Source: Tetrahymena thermophila SB210 (Eukaryota > Ciliophora > Oligohymenophorea > Hymenostomatida > Tetrahymenidae). From it: DNA of 64,000 nucleotides. The position numbers and the translations under genes are program-made. The DNA is taken from positions 1 through 64,000 of the forward strand of contig NW_002476199.1 in NCBI RefSeq assembly GCF_000189635.1, written 5' to 3'. Below are positions 39,825 through 52,200 of the stretch, one piece after another. Position 1 is the stretch's first letter. The number at the start of each line of letters is the position of its first letter. Below the pieces are notes generated by a model. It saw only the letters and a program-made list of their open reading frames with translations, did not search any database and was not told the DNA's origin.

Positions 39825-40040
39825 TTAGAGCGATTGCTCCAGTTACGCAATCGCTAGCATAGTTGTACCCGGTTCGTTTCCATCCGTAATGTTCCGCAAG
39901 TGGTACCGTAATGCGATAGTGGTTCCTGTGCCCGGTAGTATACAAGTAGCATTGAGACATAGTGACGACCCATGTTACCTGTCCCACTGACCACAGTAGA
40001 AAACCGATCCACAAACCCTGTCCCGCCTTTTTATTTTTAT
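39825..40040 (+). ncRNA. GC-rich island, candidate structured RNA gene or foreign insert
   Basis: About 200 bp of roughly balanced base composition in a genome that is otherwise extremely AT-rich, with sharp edges. At the left is a perfect 9-bp stem, AGCGATTGC (39829-39837) with GCAATCGCT (39847-39855), 9-nt loop. TAGCATAGTTG (39855-39865) resembles a pol III A box and GGTTCGTTTCC (39871-39881) a B box, but they are unusually close. The right edge is CCCGCC followed by two TTTTT runs (40028-40032, 40034-40038), as in pol III terminators. Words CCGTAATG and AGTGGT each occur twice within 40 bp. On the minus strand a 71-codon standard-code frame is open with non-ciliate codon use. RNA gene, horizontally acquired fragment and assembly contaminant are all possible. 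It is not a tRNA, 5S or a spliceosomal RNA I can recognise. Confidence 0.4.
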
Positions 40041-40170
40041 TAACTTTCTATTTTAGTAAAAGATATGTTATTTTGTTAATTAAAACTAGTAGAAATTTTC
40101 ATTACAATAAAAACATATTTAATTTTTTTAATAAATTTTATTCATTTTTTCAATTTAATTCTTTTGGTAA

Positions 40171-41300
40171 AATTAATGAAATTAATACAATCAGTATGCT
40201 AATTTAATAATTAAAAAGTTTAAAAATGCTAATAATGTTGATATTTAATGACAATTTATAAAAAAGGAATAATTTAGTATGTTTATCAAAGATAATTTAA
40301 TATATTTTAATTTTAAATAATTAAAAAATAAAAATTAAATTAAATGAAATAAAAATATAAAATATTAATTTATAAAAAAGAGAGATTTAGATAATTTTCA
40401 AATTAAAAATTAATTTTTTTTTTTTTTTGAGAAGTTATTTAAATTTGAAATTATTATTAAATTAAAAAATAATTTATTTTTAAATTTCTTATAAATATAA
40501 TTGAAAAATAATTATGACAGTGAGTATAAAAAATTAATGAAATTAATACAATAAGTTTGATAATTTATAATAAAAAAGTTGAAAAATGCTAATAATTGTG
40601 ATATTTAATGACAATTTTTATAAAAAAGAATAAATTTTGTATGTTTTTTTATAGATAATTTATATATTTTAATTTTAAATAATTAAAAAATAAAGATTAA
40701 ATCAATTAAAAATATAAAATATTAATTGACAAAAAAATAGATTTAAATAATTTTCAANNNNNNNNNNNNNNNNNNNNNNNNNNNNNNNNNNNNNNNNNNN
40801 NNNNNNNNNNNNNNNNNNNNNNNNNNNNNNNNNNNNNNNNNNNNNNNNNNNNNNNNNTTATTTTTATTATTTTTTTAGAAAAATTCCTTAAATTTGAAAT
40901 AATTTATAATTTTAAAATATATTTTATTTTTAAATTTCTAATAAATATAATTGAAAAATAATTTTTATAGTGAGTATAAAAAATTAATACAATAAGTTTG
41001 CTAATTTATAATAAAAAAGTTGAAAAATGATAATAATTAAGATTTTTAATGACAATTTTTATAAAAAGGAATTAATTTTGTATTTTTATTCTATATAATT
41101 TTAAATGAAATAAAAATATAAAATGTTAATTGATAAAAAAATAGATTTAAATATTTTTCAAATTAAATTAAAACTTATTTTTATTATTTTATTAGAAAAA
41201 TTACTTAAATTTGAAATAATTTATAATTTTAAAATATATTTTATGTTTAAATTTCTTATATAAATATAATTGAAAAATAATTGTGCTAGTGAGCGTAAAG
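40171..41300. repeat. tandem array of ~361-bp AT-rich units spanning an assembly gap
   Basis: A unit beginning near AATTAATGAAATTAATACAA recurs at 40171 and 40532 (period 361 bp) and, with a small deletion, at about 40981. Each copy repeats in order a GCTAATAAT...GATATTTAATGACAATTT block, an AATTTTAAATAATTAAAAAATAAA block, a poly-T block and an AATATAATTGAAAAATAATT block. Similarity by eye is high between copies. No ORF. Confidence 0.85.
40758..40857. other. assembly gap of exactly 100 N
   Basis: A run of 100 undetermined bases inside the ~361-bp tandem array. The round number suggests a placeholder of unknown true length, consistent with repeats that could not be spanned. Confidence 0.98.
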
Positions 41301-41416
41301 AAAAATAATATTGTGAGAGACAATACAAATTGTTCATTATTATATATAAAATATATTAATTAATTCGAAATATTTTTAATATTTGGTTGGTTAGCTAGAT
41401 AGTTAGCAAACCATTA

Positions 41417-44400
41417 TCAAAGGTCTTAAATATCTAAAGGCTATCCATGTTTTGACTTTGAGCTTTAGCTCTATGGTTGAGATTATGACTAAAGTAATTT
41501 TTATTATTTTTATAAAATTACTTTGTTTGGAGAAGGTGAAGCAAACTTATAATGAGTGAAATTCATTAAATTTTTTCTAACTGGAATTGACGACTTTTAG
41601 CTCATGCTGCTTTAATTGTTTTAATAGGTAGCATTACTAGCTTCTTGCTCATTCTATGAAGAATTTTAATTAAAGTGATCTGCCTTACTTTTTTAAAGTT
41701 AAGATTTATGTATGTTATTTTATTCTGTTTTAATTTGTATGTGAGAAGAATTTTAATTATTAATTGGTGATGGGATGTCTTAAGAATTATTTCTAGAGAT
41801 AGTTAATCTATGTTTCTACTTAAGAATTTCTAACTTTAACTCCTGTAAAGATTTTTCAGCTAGAGTAGAAAGGTAAGTAGGAGTATTTTAACGTGAATAC
41901 TCCTTCTTTGCATACGACTTTTAACTATTTTTCACTGAATCGATATGAGCTTAAACATTTTATTTATGAGTTGTATCTGGAGAATAAGCAAAAATATTAC
42001 TATTATTATCTTAATTAAAAGGAGATATAGTATCACAGTTATAAGTATCATTGCGTTAATAGTTAAGTAAAGGGCTTTATTGCTTTAATCCATTATTAAA
42101 GTAGTAGTTAACTGATTCATCTTTACCTTGCTTCTCATTTTTGTTATTTGCAAATATACTTGGATTATTAAGCTAACGATGAGTGAATTTACTTTCTTCG
42201 ACTTAAGAATTTCTTTTATATGGTGAGTTTGTGGAAGAGTTTATTAATTTTTCATTTTGATTCTTTTATATGTTCTTGCTTTTTGATCTTTATGATTATT
42301 TCTAACTTTAATTTGGAGACTCATAAGGGGATTAATGATTCGTGGAAGATCTATTTCTGTTAGATTAAGAAGACATTTTGCTATTTGTTATTTGCTAAGG
42401 GGATTTCTAATATTTGGAAGTTGATCCTAGTGTATAATTTATTCCATCAACAAAATTATTTGTTTACATACTCTTGCTTTATCCTCTAATAGAAATATTA
42501 TTTTATGAATTTGAGAGTTGCAAACTATTATTACTTTTATTTGAAGAGTTACCTGATACTGGTATCTCCTGTTTTTAAAAATTCTTCATTGTTTTTTCAT
42601 ATTCTTTTTAAAGAGCTAATCTAGCAGTTCTTTAAGTTTGCAATAGGGTATTATTTTATAGACTATCAATATTAATATTATTGGTGTTATTGAGATTATT
42701 GCTGCTTCTACCATCATTGTTGCTATTTTACTTATTCATAGAAGAAGTAGAAGATGTAGAATGAGCTAACTATTCATTTGAATCCTCTAATTCAATTTGC
42801 TAAAGATGAGCTTTCATGTTATGAATTTTACTTCTTGTTTCATTAAGAACTTAGAGCTCCTTTTTTTCTGATTCTTCTAATTTATTTTTGATGTCAGATA
42901 TCATGTTAGCATACATAACTTGGCTTTTCTAAGCATTTTAATTCACCATCTCTAATTATTTTTAGTTTTTTTCCACTGAACGAGCTGATCTCGACTCTAC
43001 TTTAAGTAACTAGTTTTTTAATTGAATAATTTCATTATTAAGCTAAATTTTTTCAGTTATATTTCTTTCTTCCAGTGAGTTTATTTCTTGCTAATATTTT
43101 TACTTTTCTTCCTAAAATCTAGTGTTTTATTCTAATACTTTCTGCTCAAGCAGAGAAATCTACTTATTGAAATGTGATTCTCTTTCACGCATGATTAATC
43201 TTTCTTTATCAAGCTAAGTTTCAAATTTGGTAGATATATTTTCTTAATATTTTTCCATTTCATTATCATACTAAACTTTAAGTTTAGATTTCTATTCTCT
43301 ACTAAACTGCATAATATCTTGGAAATATTAGAGAGTTCTACTATGAGTATCATTTATTTCAGAATTGCATTTTGACTAAAAAATGGTTAGGTCTTATCTA
43401 GCTTCTGCCAGACTGCTTAAGACTCCTTTGAGCTTGTCTTGAGTATATTCTTTCTATTATTTTTAGTAAATATGATACTATTTCTCTTTTTATTTCAAGC
43501 TATCTTAGAGTTACAAAATTTCTGAATTTAATGAATCCTCCTCCTTTTAAAATTAAAGTTTTAATTCTTCAATTTAATTTCTTTATTCATTCAACATAGT
43601 TTCCTTTTCAGTAAGCTATTCAATAAATTCCTCTTATTCCTCTTCTTTTTAAATTAAATTTTACTAGAGTTCTTAGCATTTTTGTTCAAATGTTTTTAAT
43701 TACTATTCCATATATAATTTTTCTCTTTCAACCTAAAGATTGTGTTACTGTGCTTCGAATTAAAGTTATTTCTATGTTGCTTTAATTTATTATTATAATT
43801 AGGCGACTTCACTTGTTTTTTACTGTAAATCTAACAAAAGTTTTTTTTCTACGTTATTTTTTTCTTGTAATAGATCTTTGAGCTCATTATTTAGCTTTTA
43901 GTTATCCTTGGCATATTGAGAAATATTTTCTTCCTAAAGAGAAATCTATCTTACTTTTTAATTGTATTATTCTTTAATTGTTTAGGATTCTTAAGTAAGG
44001 AGGTCAATTTAAATAGATGTCTTTTCAAAAGCGTTATTCTTTTCTTGTAAAAGAGCCTCTAAATTGTTTATTTTTGCTTCCAATTATATTTTTTATTCTT
44101 AAAGATCCTTTAGTTTTTCTTTTTATTATTCATATTTTTTAGTAAGTTCACTCAAAGTTTCCAAGCATTTCACCTTTTCAGATGTTGTAGAATTTAATTA
44201 AATTTATATAAATTCAATTTCTTTTTGCTTGGTTGAAAGCTTTTCTTCAAATAAAAGCTAGTTGTGTTTAATTTCGCTTTATTGGCGCTCAACCTCAATT
44301 TTTAAAGAAACTTCATTTTCTTTTAAACGCATCTACCCATCTAATGCATATCTTTTTTCTTTTTCTTATCCTTACTATAATTCAAATAACTAATTTTTAT

Positions 44401-46308
44401 ATTTTTCACTCTCTTCTATGTGCTATTGAGCTGTCTAAGCTAAGCTAGCTTTTTCAGACTCTATTAATTTCAATTTTTCCTATAATTAAATATGCAAAGT
44501 TTCTAAATCTTTGAGATTTTAAATAGCCTTCTCTTACTCTTCTGTTTATGCAATTAAGGCTTTATTATCATTAAAAAATTACTAATTCTAAGCATCAAGA
44601 GATCTATTTTATTCATCTAAATGGTTACTCAATTTATTTAAATCTTCTAATTTTTATTGTAAGTCATTAATTTTTGACTGATTTTACTTTATCTAGCCTT
44701 CTAACTCCTTGATGCGATTTTCTTTAGAGTGGGAGTCATAAAACAATTTTTTATTCTCATCATGAAGAACTGTATTTTCGTTTTATATCCTTGTCAATTA
44801 GCTTTTTAAATCTTAAATATCATTCTCCAAAGCATTAGAATTAGCTATTAGTTCTTGTTGTATATCGTCTCTCTGAGCATCAGCTTCTTTTGCAAGCAAT
44901 TGTAATTGTTTTGCATGATCAGTGATACTTTGTGTTAGTTTTTAACTTAGTTCAGCAATTTATCTATTTTTGTATTGAATATCAACTTATTAATTAGCAA
45001 TAATTCTTTATGATTCTTCTAGATTATCTCTCAGAGATTTTTCATTGAACTCTATTTTATTTTGTAAAGTGTCAATAGTTTCTTATTAGAGCTTTTTCAA
45101 TCGCTCCACTTCATCAGTTTACATTTACAATTTCTCCAAAATTTGCTTCATTTCAGCTTACAAATCAGCAATTTATCTTTAATATTCTATAATTGCTCTG
45201 CTGGATTCTTAAACTTTTATTTTCATTTCATTGACTTGCAAGTTTTTGTTCGAAAATTCTGTTTCATTTTAAATGAGCTTTTCTTAAAAATTTCTTGACA
45301 TATCCTTGTATTATTTATATTTGATCTTCAAGTTATGAGTCTTATCTTTGCATTTAACTTTGATTTAATCAATAAGCAGCTTATATTATTCTTATTCATT
45401 AATACGTTCAACTCCAATTTATTCATACCTCAAACGAATACCATTAAATTCTTCATTTAGTTTATCGTATTTAGATAATAATTCATCGTATTTTTGCTAT
45501 AAATTTTTTTTTTCTACTTCTTCAACTCCTTAAAGCTAGTCTACATGAGTTAATTTATTTCTTTCTGTCTGTAATTATAGTTCTACTCTCTATTTATCAA
45601 TGTCTTTCTATTGAATTAAATTTTCTTTTTCCTGCAACTATCCTTCTTGCCTAGTAATCTTATCTAAAAGTTACTCTATTCTTGCATCTTTCTCATTAAG
45701 CTCTAGTGTATTCTTCTTTAGCTTATCCTGTAAAGCTATTAAATTCTAATAATTTTAACAATAATATAAACTTATTAAATGAAAGCTATAAAAATAAAAT
45801 ATTTTTGAGGTGAATTTGATAATTATTATTTTGAAATATAATTCCAAGTTAAAATCTAAATTAAAGAAAAAAGAATTTATAATATTTTATTTACTCCTTC
45901 ATAGTTTAGGTTATTGACTTGGTTATGTACTGACTAAATGGAAGAGGCTAATGTTTAATTATCTATCTCAAGTTATTCTATCTTGAGTTAAAAGGCCTAA
46001 TTATCGCTCGCAAGCTTAGAAATAACTTACTCTTTTTCTTAAAATAATTAATTTTCAATTATTTCTTTGATTCTTTCTTCTATGAACTCGCTTGAAGTTT
46101 AGCTCTCACTTAGAGTTGTAATCAATTCGTCATTGATTATTTTTTAATACAATAAACTCATTTATGCAGAAAGCCTTTACTCATAAAAAGAATATAAATC
46201 CTAAATTAAATCACTGCTATTAGCATTTTAAAATAGCTCACTTCTTTTGCCACTTTTGACAACTTATGTAATTCCCTTTAAATCATTGCTACCTTTAAAA
46301 GTATCCAT
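41417..46308 (-). CDS. giant coiled-coil protein, 1580 aa
   Basis: Start ATG 46306-46308 (MDTFKGSNDLKGITQ), stop TGA 41417-41419, one intron at 45746-45894 (149 bp), then a single 4.3-kb exon. Residues from about 40 to about 1150 form an almost continuous coiled coil rich in Glu, Lys, Gln and Leu, for example EKDARIEQLLDKITRQ just after the intron. The last ~400 residues are Ser/Asn/Gln/Thr-rich and low-complexity. There is no motor head, kinase or other globular domain that I can see. Such long rods in ciliates are usually cytoskeletal, basal-body or Golgi tethers; the role here is undetermined. An alternative acceptor slightly further into the exon (after CTTTACAG) also keeps the frame. Confidence 0.78.
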
Positions 46309-47096
46309 TTTTGTATTAAAATATATAAAAAAGGTAGATGTAGTTTTTTCTTTTAAATTAATAAATAAAAACCAATATTCTTTCTTCTTAATGATAAGCC
46401 TTTAACAATATTTTTGTTTTTAATTTAATAATGTATTGGTTAAATTTCCATTCAAACGGATTTCTTTCTTTTTGTTAATTTTTAACTTTTAGTTCAAAAT
46501 CAATCAATCCCTCCTTTATAATCATTGGTTTTAACTTCTATCTAATTTATTTTTCATATAAAATATTTATTAAAAAATATAAATCATCAGTTAAAAAGTA
46601 TATCATATTTTTTGATAGATTTTCTATTAGTATTTTTTTATATTCACACACTATTCAACATAAGGTAATGTTCATTCCACATATAATAAATTGATGGAAT
46701 TATGTTTTTTATTATTTACACTAAATTGTATTCCAAAGAGTTTTTTATATTTCTACTGACACTATTTATATCTGTTGTTACATTAAACTTAATATTTATA
46801 AAAAAAATTATTAATTTTTAAAAGAATAACTAAATAAATATAGTAAAGTTTATATTGAGGTCATAATAATACATATAAAATATATATAACTTAAATACTT
46901 TTTGTTGCAAAAATAAAAAACATTAACTATTTATTTATAAGTTTATATACTTGTTTATTAACTTCTTTGAAATAAAATCTGGCTGGATTTAAATTTTTTT
47001 AATTAAAAATTGTAAATAATTGAATAAAATTATATAGGTTTTTTATAGAAAAACTTAGAATGCCAACTAATTTTTATTATTTAGTTAGCTATTCCT
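46309..47096. other. AT-rich spacer
   Basis: About 790 bp upstream of the giant coiled-coil gene and downstream of the LRR gene. No ORF or element recognised. Confidence 0.55.
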
Positions 47097-48750
47097 TCAT
47101 TCATTCATTAAAGAAGTCTATTAAAATATCATTTTTATATTTGAATTATATTCCTCCATAAACTTTATCAAATATAAAAAGCCTTCTGATTTCATGCTTT
47201 CTTGCTTGCAACAAGAAACCTAAGAAACAGAAAGTGAGTGAAGCTAAATACATTTCTTGTTAGCTTTTTGTTATTTAAAATAAAAAATTTTTAAATTGGT
47301 ATTAATTTTAATTGTAAATACCCTTGCATATCCAAATATAAATCTGTTAACTTTCTCATATATCCAAGTCTTTAACCCAAAAGTTCCTATCCTTCAAACG
47401 ATATCTAATTAACACTTTGAAAAAAAAAAAAATTATGAGATTTCTAAATAAAATAAAAATATTAGTACTCTAAATTTAAACTGAATTTGACAGTATTTTT
47501 TAAGTAAGGTAAGAGTGCCGCTATAGTGATTACTCCCTTATCAGTAATGCTGTTTCTTTTCAGTGAAATATGTAAATCATATAGTTCTTTCATATTCTTG
47601 AGAGCTAAAAATAAATCTTAAATTCCTTCATCTCCCATTTTATTCCAGCTTTTCAATAACATTTTTAATTAAATTAAATTAAAATATTTATTTTTCTTAC
47701 AAAAACTCTAAGAACAAGCTTTTTAACTTAGAACATTTTTATAGTTCTTAAGCAAATCTTTTTGCCCCTTCACTTTTTATAGAATTTGCAGAAACATCTA
47801 GATAGAGTTATTCTAAATTAGGTAGCTGGGCAATAGCATTTCCAATATGGCACAATCCTTCATCTCTTATTCTGTTACCTCTATATGACAATAATAAGCA
47901 AAAAAAAAATATATTTTTGAATACAAATTATGCTTAATTGATTACTCAATAACAATATGTAATTATTTTAACTAAGTTAGACATTTTAAAGAATCTGATA
48001 AGCATTTAGTTCCAACTCTCTTTATCTTATTAAATCTAGTATAAAAAATATGTTAAGTATTCTTTCATTATTCCTAAATTTAAAATAAATGAATTTTATT
48101 ATTACCTTATATTAAGTTATAATTATGTTAGATTAACTTATTTTTTAATGCCATCAGCTATGCTTTCTAATCCATCACACTCTATATTATTTATACTAAT
48201 TTTTTCATTAAATTTAAATATTAACCTTTTCACTTTTTTGTTAATTTAATATATATAGTCATACCCAATATCAAGCTGCATTTATTTCACTTTTTCGAGC
48301 TACTTTAACGCTCTTCCTATATGACTTGCTCCTTCTGATCCTAGTTAATTTTTCCTATTTTAAATTACATTTATATTGAATCTAAATTTTTTCTATTATG
48401 ATATATTACTCAAAATAAATGTGCAAATGAGTCAAATTAACTAATTTTGATAGATATATTCCAACTTTTTCAGCCCCTTCGTTTCCTATTTCAAATCCCC
48501 TTTTAAATTGAAATCCATTAAGTAAATACCTTGATGTTTTTAAGTCAATTTTCAAATAAATACTATAAATGCAATAGGAGATTTTCTTGATTGTATTCAT
48601 GCTTGAATGTAGCTTCATAATCAGTTTCTTAGCTGTAAAAAAAAAATAAATTATTTTTAAAGCAATGAAATTATTTTACTTGAGAATTATACTTTAAAGA
48701 CCTAAATTTGTTTTACTAAGATTAAGCTATTAAGTCTTTTCAAAACTCAT
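47097..48750 (-). CDS. leucine-rich repeat protein, ribonuclease-inhibitor type
   Basis: Model from ATG 48748-48750 (MSFEKTQQLNLSK) to TGA 47097-47099, nine exons, 373 aa. Introns: 48633-48679, 48500-48563, 48355-48409, 48036-48105, 47881-47945, 47649-47700, 47415-47468 and 47197-47321. Repeats follow the N-x-I-x-x-x-G...L...L..L..L.L pattern: GNEGAEKVGIYLSKLVNLTH, SEGASHIGRALKQLEKVKQ, GNRIRDEGLCHIGNAIAQL, ANSIKSEGAKRFAQELQK and RNSITDKGVITIAALLPYL. RI-type LRRs form a curved protein-binding solenoid; the partner is unknown. Every intron is phase 2 and every internal exon is a multiple of three (69, 90, 249, 90, 180, 180 and 93 nt). The last intron (125 bp) is the least certain; without it the protein would end at TGA 47192-47194. 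Confidence 0.8.
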
Positions 48751-49292
48751 ATTTTATTTACTTATTAGCAAAATTTAAATGTTTAGATAAATAGATTTTA
48801 TTCAATGGCAATTTATTACTTTTATTTAATTTTCTTTATTAAATTATTGGGTTTATTTATTTTTATTTGTGTGCTATCTATCTATCTTCTCGGATTTATT
48901 TAATTAGTGATTAATGTTGTGTGTGTGATATATTGGAATTTAGATTTTAAAGAATTTGATAATAAGTAAACCTAATAAATACTTGACCAATAAATTTGCG
49001 TTTGTTGCATTATCTTGAATTTTGAATAAAAATATGAATGATTCAACAAATATAAAAATGCATTTAAATATCTCTTGGTGCCCTAAATACTCTGTAAAAT
49101 AGGATGAATTTTAATTGAGTGTTAAAAATTATTTAAATTTTCTATTTTAAAAACTAATTTACATAAATAAATATTTTGATTTATACATGCATATTGTTAT
49201 TATATATATAATTTAATTAAATAAAACTCTCGCCTTTTAGTAAAAGAAATTCTTACGTTTCCTACTATTATAAATTTTTCAAAATTTTTTTC
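48751..49292. other. AT-rich spacer
   Basis: 542 bp between two minus-strand genes. A short TATC/TGTG simple repeat lies near 48870-48930. Nothing else recognised. Confidence 0.55.
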
Positions 49293-52200
49293 TCATTTTT
49301 AAGAAATTTAGCTGTAAACAGATGATCCATTGGCACTTTTAAAAAAAATTAAATAAATTAATTAATTAAGTAAATTTGGTAAATTTAATGAATTACCGTT
49401 TAAGAGAAAGGGTTGCCTTTCTATAAGCATAACGTATTGCAAGTAAAAATTTTTTAATAAAATCTGAGCTACATTCAAATAATTCATTCTAATCCCAAAG
49501 TAGATCTTAGGTCATATCACTCTTTTTTTCTAAAAATTCTATGCACTTACTTAAATTATACTTACAATGTGCGTTAGTCTTTGGATTCAAATTAATTCCT
49601 TTTATTGGCTTAGATTCTAACTTTTCAAGAATTTTTCCTAAAATGGTACTATAAAAGATCATTTAAAAAAGGAAAATAATTAATTAATTAAGATATTACC
49701 CATCTTTAAATTAGTATATAACTTATTCTCTAAAATTTAAACTGTAAGCCAAATCCTCAAATCCTATACTAGAAAGCCAGTTTTTTATTTTAAGGCTATC
49801 TATTTATATATAAAGTAAGTTAATTTATGATTCTATATTTTTTAAATACCTTAATCAGGATCAGAGCTACCAAAGTCATTGTAGATTGAAACTCCATCTT
49901 CTTTTTATATGGGGGAAGATGCTGCTTTTTATGCAACTTTATTCTTTTAGACGACTTGCTCTATCCTTTGAGTTTAAGTTAGCTATTACTGCTGATTAAT
50001 ACTTTTTAATACCTTTTTTTATAGTTAATTAATTCACTCTAACGTTTTTTTTAACAATCATAACTTAAGTTATGATTTATCTCTAATAAATCTGATATAA
50101 AATTTATTAATTTCGATAATTTTTGTGAAATTCGAATATAAAACAATTTTTATAATGAAATTACTTAAATGTTTGTTGGTGATGCCATTGTGTTAAGTTC
50201 TAAATTTTCTATTCTTTTTGATTAAGGCAAGATGCTATATGGGTCATCTATTTGGAAGTTATTTTTATTTTATTCTTAAGCTTTCATATTCTCTTAGTTC
50301 ATATTATTTTAATTGGTTGGGCTTTTACTATTATTTAATACTCCAAGAGATACGCTAGTATTTTATCTTTATGAATTAACTAAATTCTAATTATCTATTA
50401 CATTTTATTAGCTTTAATTTAAGAAATTTTCATTGTAGTTTTTAAGAAGATCACGATTGCTTTAGTTGTGCACACTTAGCTTAGCCTCTATAGGTAAATT
50501 GTTTGAACCTTTTGCAAAGTATGGATTTTAATGAGATCTATTTTATTATTAAATTGTTGTAGATTGGTTTGAAGCTTCAGCGTTATTAGCTCTAGCACCG
50601 TAGCTATTTTCTCTAGCTGCAAATGCATTTTCTTTTTATGGAAATACTTTTAAATAAGGCTCTTCAAATATAGAATTAGGTTAATGTGAAGGTATATTGT
50701 CTTAATATCTCATTAATTCTTCTAATAAATATATAATTAAATGTTCTTTCATTTCATAAATTGATTCTTCAGTTACGAAGAATATATTAGGCAATTCTTT
50801 TGTCCTTTTGAAAATCTCCAAAAACTTTCTAATGTTAGAAAGTGCTGCAGCTTTAGTGCATGCTTTGCGATTTATTCCAACAATTTTTATGTTGAATATT
50901 TTACACATAATATAACACAAAACGGCTCCATCTTTACACAGAGAGAGAAAACTAACAAAATCATTACATTCAACATTCAATTCCGCAAATATTCCTAAAT
51001 ATTCAACCCATTCTATCAAATTAGATTTAAGCTTTGACATAGATTCTTCAGAATAAGGAAGTTACATATTTACTGTCATTTAATTAGAAGAAACATTTTA
51101 CATGATACTACCTGTGCCATTTAAAGGAAATTGAGATAGCTGTTATTGAGGATTGACATGCTATTATGCATGGTTTGTGAACGTAGTAGGTATCATACTA
51201 CTATTGCTGCTTTGGAATAAATTTTATGTATTTACTTATCCACTTTATGTGTTATAATTAAACCTTTAAGAATTGTAGTTTTGGATGTATGAAGGATTCA
51301 TTTAATGTTAATTATTACTAAATGAATTCATTTAATTTTAAAATTAATTAGGAATTTGATTTTCCTATCCTTCAAGTTATGTAGAAACATATATACTATT
51401 AGTAGATAGCATCAAACCATGACATATCTGCCATAAAGAATATAATTCCCCTTAAAATATTTCTTTCTATCTCCATAACAATTCAATTGGTACGAAGACA
51501 GTTCTTGCTCTAATATTACGATAAGCTAAATCATAGTTTTTATAGCACTACTCTATTGTTTCGGGTTTTCTGTAAAGTTAGTCAACTCTGCACATTTCTA
51601 TTCTACTCAAAGTGAGGCAAAGAAGAACTCCGTTCTTTAAAGGATCTTAAGTTATGATCTTCTCTTCTTCTTCAGAAAAGCTTCCCCATATTTTATCATT
51701 TATATTTTTTTTTCTAAAATTTTTTCTTTAATTTTTTTATTCTTCAGAATTTACTATCTCTTATTACTTTTCTCTTAGCATTATGAATTATTCTTACTAA
51801 CGCTCACTCTTATTTAGCATATGGCTAAAACCAAGTCCTCTCAACCAATTTTTAATTAAATCAACATCAACATTTTACAAAGTTGCGATTAGTGGATTTG
51901 GACTTGAAGGAGATTTAGATAAACCTTGCTATCTACTGTATTGTTGCTGCTAGAATTATCTTGTTTCTTAATTATTATTTTAATTTTAATAAAAAGGAAT
52001 ATTCTCATCTGTTAGCAAAGCATTTATATTTTATTCTACTGAGTTTGTATATCCTTGCATTATACTATTATTGTCTTTGAGAGAACGCTAATTAGATTTT
52101 TTTCTTTTAGCTTCATTATGGTTGTCATGCATTATGTCTTCATAATTTTCATATTATCTCCTTTTATATTAGCTTGAAGTTGCATCTCCCAAAAAATCTT

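Noticed and set aside
39855..39881. tRNA gene suggested by A-box and B-box-like motifs
   Set aside because: The boxes are about 10 bp apart, too close for a D-arm and T-arm, and no acceptor stem or anticodon arm can be drawn.
39799..40207. Standard-code ORFs on both strands across the GC-rich island (71 and 81 codons)
   Set aside because: All frames of this short GC-balanced island are largely open, no domain is recognised and codon use is not ciliate. Kept only as part of the island description.
47192..47321. Alternative end of the LRR gene by reading through to TGA 47192-47194
   Set aside because: Splicing out 47197-47321 keeps the all-phase-2 pattern and yields another LRR-like helix, so the longer model was preferred, though not proven.
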